Part shown: positions 46,904 through 57,199 of the stretch, piece by piece | Numbering within the stretch: position 1 is the stretch's first letter | How the letters are laid out: every line of letters begins with the position of its first letter | NCBI GenBank assembly: GCA_947359465.1 | Contig: OX375872.1 | Coordinates: 128,003,337-128,067,336, forward strand | Origin: Metellina segmentata | Taxonomy: Eukaryota > Arthropoda > Arachnida > Araneae > Tetragnathidae | DNA: 64,000 nucleotides | Reading direction: 5' to 3' | The notes under the pieces: generated by a model | The model's database searches: none | The model's input: only the letters and a program-made list of their open reading frames with translations | Told to the model about the DNA's origin: nothing | Position numbers and translations under genes: made by a program

Positions 46904-49900
46904 ATGCCACAGCCTCCCACCAAACGAAAGAAGAAAGGTTTTGTAAGACAACAGCGAGAGTCCAGAGAAAGAGCACAAAGAATTAGAGAAGCTGAATCCA
47001 GCCTAAAAAGACAAACACGACAGCGACAAATGATAGAACGACAACGAAGAAGAAGAGAAGCTGAATCCAGCCTAGAAAGACAAACACGACAGCGACAAAA
47101 CAGAGAACGACAACAAAGAATAGAAGCTCAATCCAGCCTACAAAGACAAACACGACAGCGACAAAACAGAGAACGGGAACGAAGAAGAAGAGAAGCTCAA
47201 TCCAGCCTAGAAAGAGAAACACGACAGCGACAAAACAGAGAACGACAACGAAGAAAAACAGAAGCTCAATCCACCCCACAAAGAGAAACACGACACAGCA
47301 AGAAAACAGAGAAATAGAACAAAGAAGAGAAGCTCAATCCACCACACAAAGAGAAACTCGAATGCGCGCGTTTACAAATTTTGATAATGCAGCTTTTATT
47401 TACGACCCATCTGCAGATTATCAATCTCATCCTTTGTGCACCATTGGATCCATGTGTTTTACATGCCAACACTGTGGAGCAAAAAAGTGGAAGGGTGAAA
47501 CCCCAGGTATGTGCTGCAGTGGAGGAAAGGTTAAACTGTCACTGTTAATGGATCCACCTGAGCCCCTACATTCTTTACTCATCGGAGATTCAGCAGAATC
47601 TAAACATTTCTTGGCACATATTAGAAGGTACATGCCAACATTTAAGGATCAGGGTCAAGTTTATCACCGCATCGGAAGTGTACACCCTCTACCGAATGAA
47701 GAGTCGAGGTTTCTGCAAGTATATTTTGTTGGAGATGATACACAACAAGCAGAGCAGCGTTGCAAAAACGTTCCGCAGACAAGGCCAGATGTAGTGCTTC
47801 AGTTGCAACACATGCTGGCTCGCCACAACTCTTACATCCAGAGCTTAAAATCGGCCATGGATAAGATCGGCCCTGAATTGAAACTGGTAATATTAGCAGA
47901 CAAAACCCCACATGGTGAACATGAGAGGCGCTTTAATGCACCAACAACAGGAGAAGTGGCGTTGATAATGGTGGGAGAACACCATAGACCAAGGGACATA
48001 GTTTTAGAAGAAAGAAGTGGTACCATCAAGAGAATTCCCGATACGCACAGGTCCTACGATGCGCTGCAATATCCACTCATGTTTTGGCAGGGGGAGGATG
48101 GATATAATTTTGAAATGCGACAAACAAACCCAACTACAGGATTGCCGCTAACTAAGAACATTTCTGCTATGCAGTTCTACGCTCACAGAATAATGATGCG
48201 CTCTTCAAATTTCAACATTTTACTAAGAAGCAAAGACCTGTTCCATCAATTTACTGTCGACATGTGTACTCAAGATGCCATGACCTACGTTAGAAACTAT
48301 GGTAGACCAGACTTCTTCATCACCTTCACATGCAATCCAAAGTGAACAGAGATAGAGCAAGAAGTATTTGTTGGCCAAAAACCACAGGATCGTCATGATT
48401 TGTTGGCAAGAGTCTTCCATCAAAAGCAAAAAGCTCTCATGAGTCTAATCACAAAAGGAAAGATTTTTGGACAGGTCAAATGTCACATGTACACGATAGA
48501 GTGGCAAAAGCGCGGACTTCCGCATGCACACATCCTGATTTGGCTCAAACACTCAATACATGTTCACAGAGTGGATGAATTCATCAGTGCAGAAATCCCT
48601 AATCCACAAGAAGACCCACAACTCTTCGCAATAGTAACAAAACAAATGGTGCACGGCCCCTGCGGATGCATAAATCCACGCTCTCCATGCATGAAGGATA
48701 GAATTTGCACAAAGCGATTCCCACGCCGTTTTTTAAAACAGACGCAAACAGGACAAGACGGATATCCACTTTATCGTCGTAGGTCACCGCAAGACGGGGG
48801 ATTTACTGCAAAGGTCTTTTTACGGGGATCAGAAGTGTTTGTGGACAATACATGGATTGTGCCATATTGCCCTCTACTAACAAAAATTTTCAATGCACAT
48901 ATCAACGTTGAGTATTGCAATTCTGTCAAATCTATAAAGTATGTCTGCAAGTATGTCAACAAAGGTTCTGACATGGCAGTGTTTGAATTAACCAGTGGAG
49001 AGAACAACCGAAATGAAATCAGCCAATATGAAATGGGAAGATACATCAGCAGCAACGAAGCAGTATGGAGAATACTGAACTTTCCAATTCATGAACGCCA
49101 TCCCACAGTCGTTCTTTAAGCATCCACCTTGAGAATGGCCAGAGAGTCTACTTCACAACCGAAAATGCTGCAGAACGTGCCCAATCATCTCAACAAACAA
49201 CACTCACGGCTTTCTTCCGACTTTGCACCCAAGATGACTTTGCGCGCACCCTTTTGTACAACCAAGTACCAAATTACTACACTTGGAACACCACAAACAA
49301 GACATGGAACCGTCAAAAGCAAGGACAAGTTGTGCCCGAACAAGCGGGAATAAGGTACAGCGACGCACTAGGCCGTGTTTACACCGTCCATCCAACCAAC
49401 TCGGAATGCTTTCACCTTCGACTCTTGCTGCATGAAGTACGAGGGCCGGTGTCATTTGCAGATTTGAAAACATTTGAAGGAAGAATCTGTACAACCTACA
49501 AAGAGGCTTGCCAGCTCAGAGGACTTCTGGAAAACGACGACCACTGGAACAAAGCATTGGAAGAAGTAGCTGCAGCTCGATCACCAAAGACTTTACGCAA
49601 TCTTTTTGCCGTTATGCTACAAACATGCGCAATGTCTTCTCCCTATCACTTATGGAAAAACCACAAGGAGAACCTTTCTGAAGACTTACTGCACCAAGCA
49701 CGCATACAGCAACACAATATGGATTTGGACTACACTGATGACATATCCAACAAAGCTCTAATCTACATAGAAAATAAGGTCGCATTGTTGGGTGGATCTG
49801 ACCTCAAAAGTTTTGGACTACCACAACCCAATCGAAACTGCGATTCAGTACTACCGAGTGAGGAATTCGCGGAAACAAACTATGATGCAAATGTAATAAC

Positions 49901-51282
49901 AGCATACATAGAGGACAATGAGCCAAAAATGGTACAAGATTAAAGGGAAGCATTTGACAACATTACAAAAGCAGTTTTTGATAGGCAGAGTGGCATATTC
50001 TTTTTGGATGCTCCTGGCGGTACGGGTAAGACCTTTCTCATCAATCTCCTCTTGGCTTAAGTACGACAGACAAACGACATTGCCCTGGCTGTAGCTTCAT
50101 CGGGCATTGCTGCAACACTATTGACGGGAGGCAGGACTGCTCACTCGGCTTTCAAGTTACCGTTACATTTGGCAAGCGTAGAAAGTCCTACATGTAAAAT
50201 TCAAGAAATTCGGCAAAGGCAAAGGTTTTACAGCATTGCAAGCTCATTGTCTGGGATGAATGTACTATGTCCCATAAAGCCGCATTCGAAGCACTTGATG
50301 TCACGTTGAAAGACCTCAGACATAACAATGAGATAATGGGAGGCGTCACTATGGTGTTAGCTGGCGACTTTCGCCAGACATTTCCGGTTATTCCCCTCGG
50401 AACCAGGGCGGATGAAATGCAAGCCTGATTGAAATCATCTTACATTTGGAATGGCATCCACATACTTCGACTGTCGACAAACATGCGAGCTCATGTAACA
50501 GGTGATCCCTCTGCCCACATTTTTGCATACTTAAAGTGGGAAATGGTGCCATTGTTTCTGACAAAACAGATGGAAGTATACCAATGCAAAGCATTGCAAA
50601 TATTGTTAAAACACAACAAGAGCTCAAAGACGCAGTGTACCCAAATGTCGCACAACACTGTACTAATCACACATGGCTGTGCCAAAGGGCAATTCTTGCC
50701 CCAAGAAACGAAGATGTAAATGTTATCAACAAGCAACTGTTGCAACAATTGCCCGGTAGTGTTACAATTTACAAATCTATCGACACTACGTGTAACACAG
50801 ACGAGGCCGTAAACTACACTACAGAGTTTTTAAACTTACTGAAACCATCTGGAGTACCCTCTCACATATTGGAGCTAAAGATTGGGGCACCAATCATGCT
50901 TCTAAGAAATCTCAATCCACCTTCACTCTGTAATGGCACAAGACTGTCTGTCAAGAAACTCATGCCAAATATTATTCAAGCCACCATCATGACTGGACAT
51001 GCCACAGGTGAAGACGTTTTCATTCCGAGAATACCAATCATCCCTTCTGATATCCCATTTCAATTTAAAAGACTTCAGTTCCCGGTTCGTTTAAGTTTCG
51101 CTATGAGCATCGACAAGGCACAAGGACAATCGTTGAAAGTTGTAGGACTCGACCTCATTAAACCGGATTTCTCACACGGTCAACTGTATTTGGGGTGTTC
51201 GAGAGTTGGAAAAGCCAGTAATCTTTACATCCTAGCTCCAAATGGAAGGACATTAAACATAGTGTATAATGAAGCTCTGTAA
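46904..51282 (+). pseudogene. Helitron Rep/helicase (RepHel) pseudogene, copy 1
   Basis: Would encode the rolling-circle transposase: a HUH nickase joined to a Pif1-type helicase. The ATG at 46904 starts an Arg/Gln/Glu-rich repeat region. The HUH motif is at 48523-48531 (HAH in GLPHAHILIWL). The paired tyrosines follow at about 48938-48953. Walker A (GGTGKT) is near 50018-50035. The Pif1 end contains DKAQGQS and LGCSR. Breaks, judged against copy 2, are a 2-nt insertion near 47292, an in-frame 177-bp deletion at 48265/48266, TGG-to-TGA at 48343-48345, a 1-nt deletion near 49114, CAA-to-TAA at 49941-49943, TAA at 50058-50060, a 1-nt deletion near 50198, TGA at 50426-50428 and a 7-bp loss near 50527. 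It cannot make a working protein. Confidence 0.93.
46988..47361 (+). repeat. Coding minisatellite in the RepHel N-terminus, copy 1
   Basis: About six tandem copies of a repeat of 22-23 codons (EAxSSLxRQTRQRQNRERxRR). They would form a highly charged, probably helical segment. Copy 2 has only about three, so the number has changed between the two elements. The 2-nt frameshift falls in the fifth copy. Confidence 0.85.
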
Positions 51283-51447
51283 TATATAAAATATCTCTTC
51301 CAAACCACCATAAAAATTTTCCATCCAATGTTGTCCAAAGCCACAGGTGTCATCACAGGTTGTAAATGTATGTTATGTTAAAATACGCCATCATACTGTT
51401 TCACACTTATTGGCACCACCAAATGAACCATTAATACCTTACATCAC
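51283..51447. other. Helitron 1 region after the transposase stop, no gene
   Basis: It matches copy 2 up to about 51430 and then jumps to the terminal hairpin region, so part of the 3' end was lost or replaced. Confidence 0.6.
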
Positions 51448-51505
51448 GGCGTTGCCCGTGGTATGGTTTGCGGAGCAAACCAACACCATGGGCACGGGCA
51501 ACGCC
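51448..51505 (+). terminator. Helitron 1 subterminal nested hairpin
   Basis: GGCGTTGCCCGTG (51448-51460) is the perfect reverse complement of CACGGGCAACGCC (51493-51505), and inside it GGTTTGC/GCAAACC (51465-51481) forms a second stem. GC-rich hairpins just before the 3' end are the presumed transposition stop signal of Helitrons. Confidence 0.85.
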
Positions 51506-51508
51506 GGG

Positions 51509-51527
51509 CTAGCCACGCAGTGGCTAG
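51509..51527 (+). terminator. Helitron 1 3' terminal palindrome ending CTAG
   Basis: CTAGCCAC/GTGGCTAG with a GCA loop forms an 8-bp stem whose last four bases are the Helitron terminus CTAG. The next base, T, is host sequence. Confidence 0.85.
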
Positions 51528-51649
51528 TTCTCAATAAAATGTCGCTTTTAACAATAACCTGTAGTTTGATCAAAATCGTCACCAATAATTTAGAAAAGAA
51601 AACAACGAAATATATTAAAGTGAGGTGAAGATGATCAAGTATTGTGTGA
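51528..51649. repeat. Unit 12 remnant right of Helitron 1
   Basis: TTCTCAATAAAATGTCGC... to GTATTGTGTGAAA continues the unit exactly where the left flank stopped (unit position about 3375-3500). Confidence 0.85.
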
Positions 51650-51712
51650 AAAGATTGTTGACAGTATAAAGGACATTGTGCAATTAAGACTCGGTGGTGC
51701 AATTAAGACTCG
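51650..51712. repeat. Rearranged unit fragment with 15-bp duplication
   Basis: A piece of the reading-frame end (unit position about 2335-2383) is joined out of order. TGCAATTAAGACTCG occurs at 51679-51693 and again at 51698-51712, directly before the next junction. Confidence 0.8.
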
Positions 51713-52467
51713 TTCTGATTCTGCTGCAGACTCATCTGTTGAGATAATTGTAAGATATTAAATAACCTCTTATTCTTCCAAGTTTTATCGATAAATTGAT
51801 TTGTTTAAAGAGTACAAATCTTCATTAGAGTCCTAAGCTACAATAATCGAGATATTGTCAATGAAGCATCAGGAATGAGACTAATTTACATTTTGACTAG
51901 GCAACTTCTCTTTTTTCCAGAAAAAGTAGAAAGCGTTTTAAAAAGCTAAAATTGTATTCAAAGCTCAGCTTTAAACAGCAATCCTGTCTCTACTTTTTCT
52001 CGCATCTCTTGCAAAAACTATGTGTATATTATTCCTAACCAGGAAAAGCAATCTAGTGAGCAGATATTTAATGCTGTCAAAATAAGTGTATTGCCTTGAA
52101 AACCTTTCTGCCAGACAATCAAATTCAATACTTTAATTTTTCGAGTAATGTTTAAAAAAATGGAAATTCCAGTGCTGTAGAGAAGAATCCTTTGTATTCA
52201 GGACAGGAAATGGGTACCAATTGTGAGAATGAAAGTTTGAAATTCTCGTTAAATTTGTGGCGTCTCAGGAATAGAAGATAGTGTTAGTTCGAATTTTAAG
52301 CAGAAAAAACAATCAAATCATGTGATTGTAAACAAAGAACGTGATGTTTTGTTCCAAGACAACTTTTCCTCTGAATAATACACTGGAAACATACAATCAA
52401 TCATAAAACGTAATAAGAGACGCTATAAATATCTTATTGCATCTCATAGATTATTCGTCTGATAACG
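51713..52467. repeat. Array unit 13, left part
   Basis: It matches unit positions about 131-888 (TTCTGATTCTGCTGCAGAC to GTCTGATAACG) with many more differences than units 1-12 show among themselves. No gene is visible. It stops where a 1.6-kb foreign segment begins. Confidence 0.85.
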
Positions 52468-52534
52468 ACGACATCATAGCAGAAAAGAGAATGTTCAAAC
52501 GCAATTTAAAATTTCGTTGCATCAAATGTTTTAA

Positions 52535-53356
52535 GTTGTTTGGAATGTTTCAGACCTACTGTTTGCATTACGGAAACTGCAAAAGGAATTTTCCCTTGGG
52601 TTAGTACCTTTTGCCATCTTTTCGTTGATGAACAGGAAGAAACATTCTCAAGAACTAGCTGTGACTAAGGTAGAGGAATCACAGAAGAATAAGACACGGT
52701 ACGATAAAAAGGCTATACTTAAAGGTTCTGGGAGAAATGGTTGCATGGAACAGTCATGGGAAATTGAATTGGCCGAAAACTCCGTTGAGTCCTCTTCAGA
52801 AATTGAGGATGCAGATGAAACTGATCCCTCAACGATTCCAAAAGATAGCAACAGACAAGGAATTGTGACTGGTCATGCCTTACATTTTGTTGCAGCACAA
52901 ACTAACTTGTGTTTGCCTGTCGCTCCACCTTCACCTAAGGGAGTTCAGACACTTGTTACACTGCCCACAACTGTAGGTCCTTACAGAAATGCACCGCACA
53001 TTGTTTCTCGAGCTATACCTTATTTATCTTCCGATCTTCACATGCGTCTACCGCTTTTCGCTTGTCCTCAGCCTAGAACTAGAGAAGCAAGCTACGGGCA
53101 ATTTGTGCCCATGGTTCCAACTGGACACAAGAAATTCGTTCGACAGATTGGAAATGAATCGAATCAGAATAACAAGGTGACTGCCAAAAGGCGCGCGCAA
53201 TTCCACAGACACAGAAAAAAACTCTCAAACTCGGAATACGAAGGTGTTTTAGAATTAAAAGCGTTGATTCTTACCATAGGGAAACTGTCAAGAGTGAAGC
53301 CTTTCCCCTTCATGGTTACTCACCTAGCACACACACTCTTAAGTAAATGTAATTAA
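52535..53356 (+). pseudogene. Possible Ty3/gypsy integrase C-terminal fragment
   Basis: Open from 52535 to the TAA at 53354-53356; the first ATG is at 52628 (242 codons). The upstream in-frame residues LLFALRKLQ...LGLVPF, then LAVTKVEESQKNKTRYDKKA, resemble the region after the catalytic core of invertebrate gypsy integrases (pattern LLFALRE...GxSPFxL, then AQ..QK..YDKKA). The usual VGDxVLV block that should follow is missing or scrambled. The last 150 residues, Pro- and basic-rich, are not recognised. A host-derived or chimeric protein remains possible. Confidence 0.4.
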
Positions 53357-53700
53357 GTAATTATGTCTTATGTAACTAAGGTATCTTTTATTTTTGTTTT
53401 GTGTTATTTGTATAATTTCGAACATTCAATTTTGCTGTGTAAAAATTGTGCCAGTACCCTGAATTTGGTGATACACTGATTCAGTCTGGTAAGTTGGTAC
53501 TGGCCGCATTGTGTGAGCACTTATGCTCAGTACTTTGCATTCTCCTTTCGGGACTTTTCTTCGATCGAGATCTGCAGAAAAGTTTTCCTGGACGAGAGGA
53601 GTATGTAACGTCTTGAGAGCATCCAGAATCATTATCGAGAAACGTGGGAGCTCACAATGGGAATCGTTCAAGTCCACCCCCTGGTCTGACTGAGGAAGTG
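53357..53700. other. Gap after the gypsy-like frame, no gene seen
   Basis: An 83-codon open frame on the minus strand (53426-53677) is unrecognised and probably accidental. The stretch would correspond to the region between pol and the 3' LTR if the segment is gypsy. Confidence 0.4.
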
Positions 53701-53884
53701 AAAACTGGAGGAGGCTGTCTGGGAAGACACTTTGGAAGAGAGGCTTTTTTCTAGCCGCAGACGATTTGGAGAACTTTATCTTTAGGAGGCTGTATTGTAT
53801 TGGTGATGGACATCGTCTTTAATTATAAAACTGTAGCTGTACAATTTCTGTAAATATTTATTCTTAATACAACTATTTTAACCA
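53701..53884 (+). repeat. Candidate polypurine tract and solo LTR-like end
   Basis: AAAACTGGAGGAGG (53701-53714) precedes TGTCTGGGAAGACAC. The segment can be read as TG...CA up to ACCA at 53884. No partner LTR is in the window, so this is only a suggestion. Confidence 0.25.
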
Positions 53885-54085
53885 GGAAGTGGTTTTACTT
53901 TTTCGTTGATACAGTACATTGGTAAAAAAGGTGTTTTGCACAGAAAAAGAAGCTGCACGTTTTATTTGTTTAACTAGACAAATCCCACATAAATATGTAA
54001 AGTATGACGCAATAAAGAAAATTTGAGCATGACTTTCCTTTCAGGCAAGAAATCTCACATAAAGTTATACGTGAAATGTCGTAAG
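53885..54085. other. End of the 1.6-kb insertion, no gene seen
   Basis: AT-rich with no recognised features. The right border with the array unit lies at about 54083-54090. Confidence 0.4.
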
Positions 54086-54215
54086 GTCCATGAAACCTTT
54101 GAAGGGTCTCTGTGTGAAATGAACTTGTACGAAGTGGATAGAAACGTATTTCATTTTCAGCCATTGTAGCAATGCTTGATTTTCAAGTCAAATAAATATT
54201 TTATCCTGAGCCATA
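54086..54215. repeat. Array unit 13, short middle part
   Basis: It resumes the unit (GTGTGAAATGAACTTGTACG) at position about 890 and stops at GAGCCATA, the insertion point of the next Helitron. Confidence 0.85.
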
Positions 54216-54330
54216 TCTATATAAATAAGAATGGAGTGTTTGTTTGTACATTCAATATTTTCGACCCATTTCAAGTTTTCTATACGTTTTAGACCCTTCT
54301 GATGCCGAATCCGCCTTTTTCTCATTTGGT

Positions 54331-54357
54331 GTCTGTCTGTCTGTCTGTATGTATGTT
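54331..54357. repeat. GTCT/GTAT microsatellite
   Basis: Four to five GTCT copies followed by GTAT copies, near the 5' end of the non-autonomous Helitron. Confidence 0.8.
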
Positions 54358-55170
54358 GTGCCCTATACACGTCCATACGGTTCAATATATTTTCATGGAA
54401 ATTTGCATACAGTGAGTACTTATCTTCATTTAGTGAGTGGAATTGGTTGCGAAAGTCTGTCTGTCCGACTTTCTGTTCTACGTTCGATTTTGTGCTTGTG
54501 TGTTTGTGCAAGCATCACATGCATTTTATTCAAGATATTTGATTGCAATTTATTTCATTTTATACATTATGTATTAGTTTAGTGAATGCAATATTAAACA
54601 TTTTTTTATTATTATATTTAGTTGAGTTTCATGCTAAAACACCTGAGTAAGTATACTTAAATAAACCATAATTTGGTAGTTTTGGGAAAATTGGAATGTA
54701 TATTGAATATTACGATAACTTCGATTGCTTTACCAGTACTGCTAAAAAAAAATTATTCTTCAAAAAATTATTATCTTTAAATGGAATTATAGTTCTGATA
54801 TTTCATTTATTTCGAGTCTTATTGTTGTTCTTTGCGCAATGAAAACGATTTTCGAATACTTGGGACAGACGATATTTTTCAACGAACGGGAATGAACAAG
54901 ATCGCGCGAATATTGATATTTTCTTTTTCTTTCACTCTGAATTAATTTCACATTTCTAAATTTTGTGCACTTTTAGTTGTAAGTTGTGGCAAAACTGTGC
55001 AAGATCAAGAGATAAAAATGAATCACAAATTAATATCTTTAAAACAATTTTTTCCGACATCTTTTATTTTGTTTTATTTCGCTGTTTTCTGTTTTAAAAA
55101 TTTAATATTTTAATAAATATGTTTTCCTTCTCATCACACTCAACACCACCACAAAGTATTCGACTTAAAA

Positions 55171-55183
55171 ATGGCAGGTAAGT
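55171..55183 (+). other. Candidate captured start codon and 5' splice site
   Basis: ATGGCAG is followed at once by GTAAGT (55178-55183), a consensus donor directly after a start codon. It lies in the middle of the non-autonomous Helitron, after about 350 bp that could be a promoter and 5' leader. Helitrons are known to capture host gene pieces. Chance cannot be excluded. Confidence 0.35.
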
Positions 55184-55220
55184 CAGAATACATTTTCAGT
55201 AAATTTTAAGTGTGGTTAAG

Positions 55221-55340
55221 CCATTATTGAAATAATAATGCCGTTATTTAAAGAATAATGCCGTTATTGAAAGAATAAAGCCGTTATTTAAAAAAAATGC
55301 CGTTATTTAAAGAATAATGTCGTTATTGAAAGAGTAACAA
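55221..55340. repeat. 20-bp minisatellite (CCGTTATTxAAAGAATAATG)
   Basis: Six copies start at 55221, 55241, 55261, 55281, 55300 and 55320, with small changes. It lies just downstream of the candidate splice donor. Confidence 0.9.
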
Positions 55341-55818
55341 TGTTTAAAATTTCCGAACTAGAACTTTTCAAACATTAAAAAATTCGTTGCCATAATGACA
55401 GGAGAAGATTGAAAAATTTCACTATGCCACATACCGAATGCAAGAGTGCCGCAAGTAAACAAATATTGTTTTGTTGACTGAGTGCGAGAGTACTCACCGT
55501 AAATCGTAATTTTTATTAATTGAGTTGAACACGAAAAGAACTTAAGAAAGGGAATTCCAAATCTCCCACAAAATCGTCTTTTGGAGTAGTAACCTTAGGG
55601 TCACCTTTCGTTATTTTGTAGCTTTCTCAAACAGCAAGGGTGCGATGTATGTGAAATGTATTACATGAATGGATATGCATGTGTAGGATTTATGTCCAAA
55701 GTAAGTTGTAGAAATTATAAGGATGGCGAAAGGTGTTCAAATAAATTTTTATTCCACAAAAAACGTAAGTCATTATATATTTTTATTATCTCTTCAATCT
55801 AGAGTATACCAATTCAAA

Positions 55819-55844
55819 CCGAGCAAGGTCGGGTATTTTGCTAG
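55819..55844 (+). terminator. 3' end of the non-autonomous Helitron
   Basis: A short stem CCGA/TCGG is followed by GTATTTTG and CTAG, the usual hairpin-spacer-CTAG order. The stem is weak. Confidence 0.75.
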
Positions 55845-56373
55845 TAAACTATATGAATGCATTCTTCTCAAATGCGCAGATTATTTGGAATCACAAGATG
55901 CCTCTAATTATTAAAAAAAAAACCTACATTCATTGCCGATTAAAGAAAAGTAATGCAAATCTAATAACGGCAAAAATGGCAAAGTATCACATTTTTTATC
56001 CATTCGTGTTGCATCGATCATGCAATATGAAATACCAGTCAACCATTATAACTGTATTAGGGTCATGAGGGGTAATTGTAAACAACCTATACAGGCGACC
56101 ACGTGGGACTCCGAGAAACTAAAAAGTTGTTAAACATGAAAGCTGGTAACCGTGACGATGTAATATGGTGAACACGTATTTATTTGAACCACAGCTGATA
56201 GTAATCTATTTAGTTGAAAAGTTTGGGTCTTAATCTTGTTGTGTGTTGCACTTTCTGCTGCCCTCCAAAATATATTGAAAAATATTTTTTTTTCCAATTC
56301 TTTGCTACGGTCAGTTATGTTTCTATCGAACAGAAAATATTTGACTTTTCCTTCTGGGAACTTTAATGGATCT

Positions 56374-56636
56374 GCCGACCAAGCGGTATAGTGGTTAAAG
56401 TGTTAGCTTCTAGATCCGAAGGTCCCCGGTTCGAATCCGGGTTTGGGCATGGATGTTTGTAAGCGTATACCAGCTCAGATGTTGCTTCGTCATCTGAACA
56501 TGGTTCAAAATTACGAAGTATAAATTGTTAGGGGCAATGATGGTCCTCCCACTGGGTGCTCCTTCACAAGTGGCCATAACTTCCGGCCTTGTAGTGGCCA
56601 ATGACTTAGGTCAAATGTGCCTGCCATTAGAAAAAA
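56374..56636 (+). mobile_element. tRNA-derived SINE, unit 13
   Basis: 263 bp, with GCCGACC, an intact T stem and TTTGGGCATGG as in unit 12. Flanks AACTTTAATGGATCT at 56359-56373 and AAATTTAATGGATCT at 56637-56651. It is useful as an outgroup for judging which array variants are derived. Confidence 0.88.
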
Positions 56637-56800
56637 AAATTTAATGGATCTACATTTGCTGTTTACAATAACCCCATATTTTTCAAGGGACTGGGTAATT
56701 GTAAACATAACTTTGTCAATAGTTTCGTTCAATTTGGAAGTAAAACCAATCTGTTTTTCCGTGTAGTTTTGTATTTAATGGTATTTATAGTACGTTTGAA

Positions 56801-57199
56801 TTGCGTTTAATTGCATTTTTCGTGTTCTTGGGGTGCAGGAATCCTGATGTACAAAAACGTCACACATATGGTGATGTTCTTATAACTTACCAAGTACTGT
56901 CACGATTGAAGATATCAGAAGAGAAAAAGAACAAAAGTAAGTCGAATGAATTGAAAGAACGAGAGCCAGAAAAAAAAAAGCAGAACTCGAAGACAGTGAG
57001 GATGAATGAGGAACTATTTGAAGAATTGACTAACATTGACGGCGAAGAGTTTGAAGTTGTCCAAAAATTCAAGCAAAATATAGAAGACTGGCTTGTAGGG
57101 GAAGTTAAATATTTTGGAGCCATACATGGAAGACATGGAAACGACTACGTTTCTCCTTGTAGGAGCAAGATTGTTGACAGTATAAAGGACATCGTATAA
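56801..57199 (+). pseudogene. Decayed Lys/Glu-rich reading frame, unit 13
   Basis: The most divergent copy, with changes such as RNPDVQ, LITYQVLSRLKIS and EREPEKKKQNSKTV. A CAA-to-TAA change (with GTG-to-GTA before it) at 57197-57199 removes the last seven residues present in other copies. Most differences from the array copies change the protein, so selection on it is not evident. Confidence 0.45.

Larger units (their letters stand above)
45832..51527 (+). mobile_element. Helitron copy 1 (complete ends, inactive)
   Basis: A 5696-bp element. It begins TCTCTGTTATTATAAAATG and ends in a palindrome finishing CTAG. The flanks are ...CATTGA and TTCTCAATAAAATG. Removing the element restores a sequence matching the array unit, so it sits precisely between A and T with no target duplication. 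TC at 5', hairpin plus CTAG at 3' and an A|T insertion site are the defining features of Helitrons. It encodes one decayed Rep/helicase gene. The 3' region is shortened relative to copy 2 after 51430. Confidence 0.93.
52468..54085 (+). mobile_element. 1.6-kb insertion in unit 13, probable Ty3/gypsy remnant
   Basis: The array unit is interrupted at TGATAACG and resumes near GTCCATGAAACC. The segment has a reading frame with gypsy-integrase-like residues, then a purine-rich stretch and an LTR-like sequence. The edges contain ACGACAT (52468-52474) and ATGTCGT (54076-54082), an inverted pair that may be chance. No intact retrotransposon is present. The assignment rests on a short stretch of recognised residues. 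Confidence 0.45.
54216..55844 (+). mobile_element. Non-autonomous Helitron, 1629 bp
   Basis: It begins TCTATATAAATAAGAATGG and ends ACCGAGCAAGGTCGGGTATT then TTGCTAG. The unit reads GAGCCATA|TAAACTATATG across the site, so the element lies exactly between A and T without duplication. It has no transposase. The ends differ from those of copies 1 and 2, so it belongs to another Helitron family. The interior may hold captured host DNA. Confidence 0.88.

Noticed and set aside
46983..47291. Minus-strand hydrophobic 102-codon frame
   Set aside because: It is the antisense of the Arg/Gln/Glu-rich RepHel minisatellite; the apparent membrane segments are a by-product.
52468..54082. DNA transposon with ACGACAT/ATGTCGT terminal inverted repeats
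   Set aside because: Only seven bases match, there is no clear target duplication and no transposase. The gypsy-like reading explains more.
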